Assembly (NCBI GenBank): GCA_013824385.1
Contig: PNNU01000011.1
Span: 1 to 20,126 of the forward strand
DNA from: Anaerolinea sp.
GTDB taxonomy: Bacteria; Chloroflexota; Anaerolineae; Anaerolineales; Anaerolineaceae
DNA length: 20,126 nucleotides
Direction of reading: 5' to 3'
Both the position numbers and the translations under genes were made by a program. Of the stretch, positions 14,507-20,126 are shown piece after piece. The stretch's first letter is position 1; the number at the start of each line of letters is the position of its first letter. The notes beneath the pieces are model-generated. The model saw only the letters and a program-made list of their open reading frames with translations. It made no database searches and had not been told where the DNA came from.

Positions 14507-15406
14507 ATGGTTAATATAAAGAGAACCCTCATCCGAGGCACGCAATGGTTCACCAAGATGGGTGCCAAGCAATTACTTGGGTCAATGCCAAAGCTTCGGT
14601 CCGCCGCGGGGGATGGGGCGAAACTGGTCATTCTACCCAAGGGACTTGAATGGTCCGCTGAGACAATTGACGGTTTGAAGTGTGAATGGCTCACGCCGCC
14701 AGGAGCGCCTTCAGACGCAGTGCTGCTTTATTTACACGGTGGAGGAGGTGTGTTGGGTCTCTATAATTCTTCGCGCAAGATCATTGGGCACATCGCAGCG
14801 GCATCCCATTTGCGGGCATTCATGCCTGATTACCGTCTGGCGCCTGAGTATCCCTTCCCTGATGCTTTGAACGACTGCCTGAAAGCCTACGACTGGCTGC
14901 TGACTGAAGAGATTGACCCCAGGAAGATCGTGATTTTGGGGGACTCCATGGGCGGGTACTTAACCATTTCTACCTTGTTGCGCTTGCGTGACAGTGAGAA
15001 GCCTCTACCAGCAGCGGCGGTATGTATTTCTCCGGTAACCGACCCAACTTGCAGCGGCAAGACCATGAAGACTAACGCCGATAGTGACGCGCTGCTTTCT
15101 CCGCAATTTATGTGGACGGTGATGGCGCATTATGTGCAAAAGCATGATCTGGGGGATCCTTACCTTTCACCATTGACTGCGGATCTATCCGGTTTACCGC
15201 CGATATTGATCCAGGCGGGTGAGGGAGAGATTCTGTTGGATGATGCGCGGAGGTTCAGTGAACGCGCCAAGGCGGCCGGTGTGGATATGACTCTGGAGGT
15301 TTGGCCGGCGATGTGGCATGACTGGCATGTGTGCGTACCCGATCTGGATGAGGCGAATCAGGCTATTAAGAATATTGCTGAATTTGTTCATGAAAAAATT
15401 GGATAA
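14507..15406 (+). CDS. Alpha/beta hydrolase, hormone-sensitive-lipase family esterase
   Basis: 299 residues from ATG 14507. Family features are complete: oxyanion motif HGGGG at 77-81, YRLAPEYPFPDALNDCLKAYDWL at 109-131, nucleophile Ser147 in GDSMGG (family consensus GDSAGG), an acid at Asp245 or Asp246 in EILLDDA, and His271 in the P-x-M-x-H region (WPAMWHDW). It should hydrolyse short-chain carboxylic esters, probably in the cytosol since there is no signal peptide. The natural substrate is not deducible. A GNAT gene follows with little or no gap, so the two are probably co-expressed. Confidence 0.92.
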   Translation: MVNIKRTLIRGTQWFTKMGAKQLLGSMPKLRSAAGDGAKLVILPKGLEWSAETIDGLKCEWLTPPGAPSDAVLLYLHGGGGVLGLYNSSRKIIGHIAAASHLRAFMPDYRLAPEYPFPDALNDCLKAYDWLLTEEIDPRKIVILGDSMGGYLTISTLLRLRDSEKPLPAAAVCISPVTDPTCSGKTMKTNADSDALLSPQFMWTVMAHYVQKHDLGDPYLSPLTADLSGLPPILIQAGEGEILLDDARRFSERAKAAGVDMTLEVWPAMWHDWHVCVPDLDEANQAIKNIAEFVHEKIG

Positions 15407-15419
15407 AAGTAAGTTGAGT

Positions 15420-15977
15420 ATGCTACAAAATAAAAACGTAACTATTTTGTTCGAAACTTCCAGACTGCAACTGCGGCGCATAGAAGAAAGCGATCGGGAA
15501 TTATTCCAACGCTTATTTTGCGATTCCGATATGATGAAATATCTTGGCGGCACCTGGACGGTTGAGCTGGCAGTAGAGACGCTTCACGAATGGCGGGATG
15601 AGTGGGGCAAGAATAATTACTATTATGGAGTGATTGGTTTAAAGAGTTCAAATGAGGTAGTTGGTATAGCCGGGTTCACTGAAGATACCAATCCACAAGA
15701 ACCCGGTTTGGAATTCTCGTGGTTTGTACTGCCGGAACATCAGAAGAAAGGTTACGCCAGTGAAATCACACGGGCTTTACTTGAATTTGTGTTTGACGTG
15801 TTAAAAAAGGACAGACTGTTTGCCGAGACGCACCCTGATAATGCCGCTTCGAACCATGTTCTAAAGAAGCTGGGGTTCAAGAATGCGGGTGGGCGCAATC
15901 ATCACTATGAATCGCTGCCGGGTTTTGATTGTCAGGTGCTTTGGGAATACACCAGCCTGGATTGGAAAAATCAATAA
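15420..15977 (+). CDS. GNAT-family N-acetyltransferase (RimJ-like)
   Basis: About 185 residues from ATG 15420; ATG 15390, inside the end of the hydrolase gene, would add ten residues, and neither has a strong ribosome site, so translational coupling is likely. It starts with LFETSRLQLRRIEESDRELF, the RimJ/RimL-like acetyltransf_3 opening. The acetyl-CoA loop is LPEHQKKGYASEITRALLEF (Q-x-x-G-x-A type), and ADVHPxNxAS-like ETHPDNAASNHVLKKLGFKN is the standard motif B region. It transfers acetyl from acetyl-CoA to an amine of a peptide, antibiotic or metabolite; the target is unknown. Confidence 0.9.
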   Translation: MLQNKNVTILFETSRLQLRRIEESDRELFQRLFCDSDMMKYLGGTWTVELAVETLHEWRDEWGKNNYYYGVIGLKSSNEVVGIAGFTEDTNPQEPGLEFSWFVLPEHQKKGYASEITRALLEFVFDVLKKDRLFAETHPDNAASNHVLKKLGFKNAGGRNHHYESLPGFDCQVLWEYTSLDWKNQ

Positions 15978-16195
15978 AAAAATAGGTTTTATATATATTT
16001 TATTGGGGACATAGACAGCTTCTTTCGCATACACTAAATCCATAGATAAACAACAAATTGTGGCCGTCGTTTTTTTTGAATTGATATTCGTCGGTCAGGT
16101 CATGAGAAACGGGTATTTTGTTAATCCTGTTTGGTTTATGTTTTTACCATTGACCCATTATTCATATCAATTCACTGCAAAAAGAATGGAAGTTC

Positions 16196-16603
16196 ATGAA
16201 GAAACTGATCTTTATTACAGTATTGATTTTTACATTTGTTTTGGTAATGGGCTGCACGCCCGGCACCGGGATCCAGATTAGTACACCTGTGCCAAACGCA
16301 AAAGCCGACGCCGCCAAAGGCCAGATTGACGTGCCAGGGTTCAAAATCCAACTCAATGCACCGGGATTAAATCCGTTGGTCAATACCGCAGACGCGCATG
16401 GTCAAGTAGGCGGCATCCTCAAAGGAATTTGGCACGGCCTTATTTCACCTGGAACGCTGATAGCGTCTTTTATCAATCCGAATGTGCAAATGTACGAAGT
16501 GCATAATGATGGCAGTCAATACAATTTGGGATTCCTGATTGGCGTCGCGATCATTTTTCTCATCATAGGCTTGCTCTTTGGGCGCAGACGTCCGCTGGCA
16601 TGA
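16196..16603 (+). CDS. Small lipoprotein with a C-terminal membrane helix
   Basis: 135 residues from ATG 16196, with GGAAG just upstream. MKKLIFITVLIFTFVLVMGC is a lipoprotein signal (lipobox LVMGC region). The mature part has a short polar linker, GQIDVPGFKIQLNAPGLNPLV, GGILKGIWHGLISPGTLIASFINPN and MYEVHNDGSQYNLGF, then a helix (LIGVAIIFLIIGLLFG) ending in RRRPLA. Lipid anchor plus C-terminal helix with a basic tail implies two membrane attachments of the same outer-face domain. The IWHG-LISP and YEVHNDG-YNLGF segments look like conserved family motifs I have seen in uncharacterised bacterial proteins. Function is unknown. Confidence 0.85.
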   Translation: MKKLIFITVLIFTFVLVMGCTPGTGIQISTPVPNAKADAAKGQIDVPGFKIQLNAPGLNPLVNTADAHGQVGGILKGIWHGLISPGTLIASFINPNVQMYEVHNDGSQYNLGFLIGVAIIFLIIGLLFGRRRPLA

Positions 16604-16610
16604 TAGAAAA

Positions 16611-16646
16611 CAGTCGGAAGTATTGACGACTTTGCGACTGATTTTT
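16611..16646 (+). terminator. Terminator of the small lipoprotein gene
   Basis: cagtcg (16611-16616) pairs with cgactg (16635-16640), extended inward with a one-base bulge by aagt/actt, and is followed by attttt. Confidence 0.65.
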
Positions 16647-16703
16647 GAACGATAATTCGGATTAAGGTTCAAAAAATATAGTTAATGAAATGGAGAAAAT
16701 CAC

Positions 16704-16874
16704 ATGAAACTCAGCAAACCGAAAGTAATCACCTGGTGGATTGCCGTTATCCTCGGCGTACTTGGTATTTTGGCGACCCTGTTGCCAATTCCGCTTCTCG
16801 CGGCTTATGCCTTCTGGATGGTAGCAGCAGGATTTGTATTATTGGCATTGGCTACGGCACTCAAGGATCTGTAG
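16704..16874 (+). CDS. 56-residue two-helix membrane protein
   Basis: ATG 16704 has GGAG at 16692-16695 with ideal eight-base spacing. The product MKLSKPKVITWWIAVILGVL and onward forms two helices (residues 8-27 and about 31-50) joined by PIPLLAAYAF and ends ALATALKDL. It is flanked by a terminator upstream and stable hairpins downstream, so it is its own small unit. It reads as a genuine small gene because the ribosome site, hydrophobic pattern and stop all fit; an overlapping longer frame from 16685 has no such support. Function is unknown. Confidence 0.8.
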   Translation: MKLSKPKVITWWIAVILGVLGILATLLPIPLLAAYAFWMVAAGFVLLALATALKDL

Positions 16875-16882
16875 AACTTGCG

Positions 16883-16924
16883 TTGAAAGTGGGTTTGTTT
16901 GCCATAGGACAGACCCACTTTCAA
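16883..16924 (+). terminator. Hairpin after the 56-residue gene
   Basis: A perfect 12-bp stem, ttgaaagtgggt (16883-16894) with acccactttcaa (16913-16924), begins nine bases after the stop. The following sequence is only moderately T-rich. Confidence 0.65.
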
Positions 16925-16976
16925 GAATTTCAACCTTAACGTTTGTTTCATTATCAGTATCTTATTGTTAGGACTA

Positions 16977-17030
16977 AACAAATCTCTCGGTGTGCCAAAA
17001 CAAGCCGGGAGATTTGTTGTTATCTTTCTT
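16977..17030. terminator. Two-way terminator between convergent units
   Basis: A 14-bp stem with one G-T wobble (16977-16990 with 17005-17018) is followed on the plus strand by a T-rich tail (gttatctttctt). It lies just past the end of the minus-strand DUF4230 gene and can serve both directions. Confidence 0.7.
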
Positions 17031-17038
17031 CGAATGGA

Positions 17039-17698
17039 TTATGGATTGGCAGGTGCAAAGATCACGTCAGCATATCCTAATGCCAGAAACAGGCGTGTGA
17101 GATAGCTTTCGGCATTCTGCTGGGCAATAGTGAGGATGCCATCTTCAATGGCGGCTTTCCTAATTTCTTGTTCAGCAGATTGTCTGGCCAGGGTTTCGAG
17201 GTTGGGATCAGATTGACGCAAGATGCTGGTTTCACGTTCAAAAATGTATGATTTTTCATTATCCAGGGTGGCGATGAAAACTTCTGCAGCGGGCAGGCGC
17301 ACGTTAAGAACACTGTCATCCAGCCAGAGGTCTTCAGGGGTCAACTTTTCAAGATCCACACCGGCTATGACCGAGCCGTGTGCTACGAGAAGCAGGCGGT
17401 CTTTGTTAAGGAATTCAAAGGGACCTCCTCCAATCTCGGCAGTGATTATCTTTTCTACTGAATATTGAATGGTCTCAAGGCGGGCTAAACCGCGCACTTC
17501 ATGGATGATTGTGATCGGGTCTGGAAGGATGGTGGGGGTGGGGTGCAGTAGGTCCGCGATTTGGGTGCTGAGTGATTGGTTGGCTTGCTTCAACGGGCTG
17601 AGTGCATTCGAGATGCTGTTGTTTAACGCCGTAAAGGCTACCCATGCCAGGATGACCAGAATGACAGCCAAAATTATTTTTACTATGATTTTATTCAT
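17039..17698 (-). CDS. DUF4230 domain-containing membrane-anchored protein
   Basis: 219 residues from ATG 17698. An N-terminal membrane helix (IIVKIILAVILVILAWVAF) is followed by a polar coiled segment, a proline-rich linker (HPTPTILPDPITI) and the DUF4230 core: HEVRGLARLETIQYSVEKIITAE, FLNKDRLLLVAHGSVIAGVDLEKL and a C-terminal helix pair ending FLALGYADVIFAPANP. The domain should face outside the cytoplasm. Function is not known for the family. A truncated second copy of its 5' end lies at 19169-19302 on the same strand, beyond the diguanylate cyclase gene. Confidence 0.9.
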   Translation of the reverse strand: MNKIIVKIILAVILVILAWVAFTALNNSISNALSPLKQANQSLSTQIADLLHPTPTILPDPITIIHEVRGLARLETIQYSVEKIITAEIGGGPFEFLNKDRLLLVAHGSVIAGVDLEKLTPEDLWLDDSVLNVRLPAAEVFIATLDNEKSYIFERETSILRQSDPNLETLARQSAEQEIRKAAIEDGILTIAQQNAESYLTRLFLALGYADVIFAPANP

Positions 17699-17884
17699 AC
17701 TCAGATTATACAGTCGATTTTTACTAATAACCTCAAATTTATCTAAACAATAAATAGTGATTTACTAGAAGAGTAACATTTTTCCGATGTTAGATTTCTT
17801 GTGAGTTTATTCATTTATTATTCGGGTTTTTGCGATATTTTTTCTGTTACTCTAAAAATGGCTGATTTTCAAATGAGGCAATTA

Positions 17885-19108
17885 ATGACGAAATCAAAAT
17901 CTATCCAAGGTGTGAACGATGAAATTCAAGCGGGTCAAAAATCCAAATGGCCATTAACAAAAGAGTGGAACCTTGACAGGTTTTTTCATAGTTTACTTTA
18001 TCCTGCAGTTTCACATAAGAATCTGCTTGAACCTGAGCGTCGTAGGTCCAAACTATTAGCTTTGATACTAATAGCAATTATTTTATTAACTATCCTCATT
18101 CTTGTTGTTGTTTTTGTTACAAATGCACCAGGCAGTTCAAGACGAAGCCAATACACATTTTTGATTCTTGGTATGATTGTTATTATTTCTTTTGCTTACC
18201 GAATAAATCATATCGGTCATTATTCCATAGCCGTATCAATGCTGCTTTTTTGTGCTTTACTTGGTCCATGGGGATCAATAGTTTTGGACCCAAAAATCCT
18301 TCAAGGAGATTTTGTTCCACTTACTTATGTTTTAATTCCTATTTTGTTGTCTAGCATACTTGTTCATCCTGTAATTACCATTGCCATTGCTTTAGTTCAA
18401 ATATGTGGATTGTTATTGATACCTACATTTATGCAAGCAACATCTTCAATAAATTGGGCAAGCTTTTTGATTTTTGTATTTTTAACTTCAATTCTCAGTA
18501 TTATGGCAAATATCATCAGTCGTCAAGATTTGGATGAAATTGATCATCAAACTCAATTGTTAATTCAAAGTGAATCAAAAATGAGAGAGCTTTCTATTCG
18601 TGATCATCTAACCAATCTGTTTAATCGGCGATATATGGATGAGACGCTTGAGCGTGAAATTCTTAGAGCGAAACGTCAAAAAATACCAGTTGGAATAATG
18701 ATGATGGATATTGATAATTTCAAGCAATATAATGACACCATGGGGCATGGCATAGGTGACGTTTTGCTAAAGGAATTCGCAAAATTGCTTAATTCATATA
18801 TTCGTGATGAGGATATTGCATGTCGTTTTGGGGGTGACGAATTTGTCCTTGTAATGCCAGGGGCGTCTCAAAAGACAACGATAGCTCGAGCTGAGGCACT
18901 ATGTAAAAAAGTAAGGAAATTGAATTTTACGTATATGAATAAAACGCAATTTGGCGTTACAGTTTCAATCGGAGTATCGTCGTTTCCGAATAATGGGTCA
19001 ACAGGTGAAATGGTCTTAAAGTCTGCAGATGCAGCGTTGTTTCAAGCTAAAGCGGATGGTCGTGATCGTGTGGCAGGAATTGTCCCGCAACCCCCAAATA
19101 ACTCGTGA
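17885..19108 (+). CDS. Membrane-bound diguanylate cyclase (GGDEF)
   Basis: ATG 17885 is preferred because TGAGG at 17874-17878 is six bases upstream; in-frame starts at 17801, 17858 and 17873 lack support. The 407-residue product has about six membrane helices between residues 55 and 212, a short coiled linker, then a GGDEF domain opening with DHLTNLFNRRYMDETL. The active-site motif RFGGDEF is intact (GGDEF at 316-320), MMMDIDNFKQYND contains the metal-binding aspartate, and RDED (307-310) five residues before GGDEF is the RxxD inhibitory site. It should make cyclic di-GMP from two GTP with product inhibition, controlled by its membrane sensor. The gene is visibly more AT-rich than the DUF4230 gene beside it and sits between that gene and its truncated copy, suggesting insertion. 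Confidence 0.92.
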   Translation: MTKSKSIQGVNDEIQAGQKSKWPLTKEWNLDRFFHSLLYPAVSHKNLLEPERRRSKLLALILIAIILLTILILVVVFVTNAPGSSRRSQYTFLILGMIVIISFAYRINHIGHYSIAVSMLLFCALLGPWGSIVLDPKILQGDFVPLTYVLIPILLSSILVHPVITIAIALVQICGLLLIPTFMQATSSINWASFLIFVFLTSILSIMANIISRQDLDEIDHQTQLLIQSESKMRELSIRDHLTNLFNRRYMDETLEREILRAKRQKIPVGIMMMDIDNFKQYNDTMGHGIGDVLLKEFAKLLNSYIRDEDIACRFGGDEFVLVMPGASQKTTIARAEALCKKVRKLNFTYMNKTQFGVTVSIGVSSFPNNGSTGEMVLKSADAALFQAKADGRDRVAGIVPQPPNNS

Positions 19109-19435
19109 TTCGATATTCCCTTCTCTGAAAGAGGAACATGTGTTATTCAACAAAGAGAATCCAATCCAGGTGCTGAGTGATTGGTTGTGGTTGCTTCAAA
19201 AGATGAGTGCGTATGATTTGTGTTGTTTTGTGCCCTAAAGGTTGCCCATGAAAGAAATGCAAGGATTACTGTAATAATGAGGAGAAAGATGTTTTCATTC
19301 ATGCAATGAAATATTCGATTTAGTGGTGATTATTCATTAGGAAATCTATTAAATCGATTTTTTTGGAATTTCAGCTCAAAAAAGGAACATGAACGCATGA
19401 TTTGATTTGAGTAAACTATTGAAAGGTAAACAATT
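19109..19435. other. Gap holding a DUF4230 remnant
   Basis: Apart from the remnant at 19169-19302 there is no gene. The 60 bases after the cyclase stop and the 130 before the DUF1003 gene are AT-rich without clear elements. Confidence 0.6.
19169..19302 (-). pseudogene. Truncated copy of the DUF4230 gene (5' end only)
   Basis: Read on the minus strand from ATG 19302: MNENIFLLIITVILAFLSWA, matching MNKIIVKIILAVILVILAWV of the intact gene. The last 19 bases (19169-19187) are identical to 17564-17582. The remnant is 134 bases where the intact gene has 135, so one base has been lost and the frame is shifted. Similarity ends abruptly at 19169, close to the end of the cyclase gene; the whole DUF4230 core is missing. 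Confidence 0.88.
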
Positions 19436-20002
19436 ATGAATAAAAAACATATTGATGCTTTTGCCAAACACCAATTTACAACCGACAGTGATTCACTTCC
19501 TGAACGCGAGAAAAAGATCATACAACACTATAAAGATCGGTTGCCAATCAGCGAGAACAAGAATGTCAAGTTTGATTCCTCTCTGACAATCGGACAAAGA
19601 CTAGCAGATAAGGTGGCAACATTTGGGGGTTCATGGACTTTTATCATGATCTTTGGCTCAGTCTTATTAGCTTGGGTTGTGCTCAATTCGATCATTCTCG
19701 CGAGCAGCAAGGGGGCTTTTGATCCATATCCCTATATATTGCTCAACCTATTCCTATCCATGTTGGCTTCCATACAAGCGCCAGTAATTCTGATGTCACA
19801 GCGACGCCAGGCAATCAAAGACAGGTTGGACGCAGAACACGACTATGAAGTAAATCTGAAAGCGGAGTTTGAAATAATTGGGCTGCACGAAAAGGTAGAC
19901 GAATTACGTGAAAATAAATGGGCAGAATTAATTGTGATGCAACAAGAACAAATTCGTTTGTTAACCCAATTAGTCAAGAAGAAGGAATCAATAAAAGGAT
20001 AA
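19436..20002 (+). CDS. DUF1003 family membrane protein
   Basis: 188 residues from ATG 19436, with AAAGG upstream. The DUF1003 core is LTIGQRLADKVATFGGSWTFIMIFG, DPYPYILLNLFLSMLASIQAPVILMSQRRQ and AEHDYEVNLKAEFEI, with two membrane helices around residues 65-85 and 98-118. The ends are cytosolic; the C-terminal part (LRENKWAELIVMQQEQIRLLTQLVKKK) is a predicted coiled coil. The family is widespread but has no firmly established function. Its stop overlaps a short terminator hairpin. Confidence 0.93.
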   Translation: MNKKHIDAFAKHQFTTDSDSLPEREKKIIQHYKDRLPISENKNVKFDSSLTIGQRLADKVATFGGSWTFIMIFGSVLLAWVVLNSIILASSKGAFDPYPYILLNLFLSMLASIQAPVILMSQRRQAIKDRLDAEHDYEVNLKAEFEIIGLHEKVDELRENKWAELIVMQQEQIRLLTQLVKKKESIKG

Positions 20003-20014
20003 TAATCCTTTTCT
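19993..20014 (+). terminator. Terminator overlapping the DUF1003 stop
   Basis: aaaaggat (19993-20000) pairs perfectly with atcctttt (20005-20012) across aata; the TAA stop is inside the hairpin. The stem is AT-rich and T residues end the right arm, so it is moderately convincing. Confidence 0.55.
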
Positions 20015-20066
20015 GAGATATTCAAATCATTTGCTTTTTGTAAGCGTGCACTAATAACAAAAATGA

Positions 20067-20126
20067 TTGCACACCTTTGCAAAAAAAGACTATACTTATT
20101 TTATGCAGGGTGGCGACAAGCCACCT
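20067..20126 (+). promoter_or_regulatory. Possible promoter and leader hairpin at the window edge
   Basis: TTGCAC (20067-20072) and TATACT (20091-20096) with an 18-base gap could drive a gene beyond the edge. ggtggc/gccacc (20109-20114 with 20120-20125) would form a hairpin near the start of that transcript. Confidence 0.4.

Noticed and set aside
16060..16281. Possible 73-residue plus-strand gene before the small lipoprotein
   Set aside because: It overlaps the well-supported lipoprotein start and signal peptide in another frame and has no ribosome site.
16685..16939. 84-codon frame overlapping the 56-residue gene
   Set aside because: It has no Shine-Dalgarno site, a non-protein-like composition, and runs through the downstream hairpin.

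Overview
The window looks like a bacterial chromosome fragment, most likely from the Chloroflexota (Anaerolineae type). This is an inference from gene types (a glutamate-synthase-like FAD/4Fe-4S oxidoreductase next to a HypA-like gene, DUF4037, DUF4230 and DUF1003 proteins, and small lipoproteins with a GIWHG-type segment) and from intergenic 'accacgaaa', 'cgcggag' and 'acgcaaag' repeats. I saw no rRNA, tRNA, CRISPR array, integrase or transposase. Genes of moderate GC alternate with visibly AT-rich stretches (about 2700-3800, 5640-7300 and 17700-19450), so the window is a mosaic of housekeeping-like and accessory genes.

Layout. 1-1574: the 3' part of an NAD(P)/FAD/4Fe-4S oxidoreductase, followed by a HypA-like gene whose zinc-ribbon segment is missing. 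1575-2651: repeat debris, a perfect palindrome and an aldo/keto reductase. 2652-3850: an AT-rich gap, a lipoprotein built of three near-identical 53-residue ricin-lectin-like repeats, and a two-way terminator. 3857-5514: an ArsR/SmtB regulator with a recognisable zinc-type sensing site, divergent from an MFS transporter, with a palindromic operator between them; the MFS gene ends inside a heptamer repeat that places stops in all six frames. 5515-7257: a repeat element, a decayed membrane-protein gene and a frameshifted beta-propeller lipoprotein gene. 7317-9155: a DUF4037 protein and a SAM methyltransferase separated by dispersed repeats. 9156-9482: a patchwork of palindromes.

9483-10857 (minus strand): a DUF1349 protein with a terminator-like hairpin immediately before its ribosome-binding site, and a four-helix membrane protein. 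11022-13613 (minus strand): a zinc-independent MDR oxidoreductase preceded by the remnant of an XRE regulator, then an apparent three-gene operon (membrane protein, XRE regulator, NAD(P)-binding protein) with a well-formed promoter flanked by 13-bp direct repeats. 13749-16874 (plus strand): a membrane protein, an HSL-type alpha/beta hydrolase overlapping or abutting a GNAT acetyltransferase, a lipoprotein with a C-terminal membrane helix, and an unusually small 56-residue membrane protein.

17039-20126: a DUF4230 protein on the minus strand, an AT-rich membrane-bound diguanylate cyclase, a truncated second copy of the DUF4230 gene, a DUF1003 membrane protein and a possible promoter at the edge. 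I found no clear new defence or mobile system. The most informative signals are degenerate second copies (the XRE tail and the DUF4230 head), the HypA internal deletion, the metal-site ArsR/MFS pair, and the direct-repeat promoter of the XRE operon.
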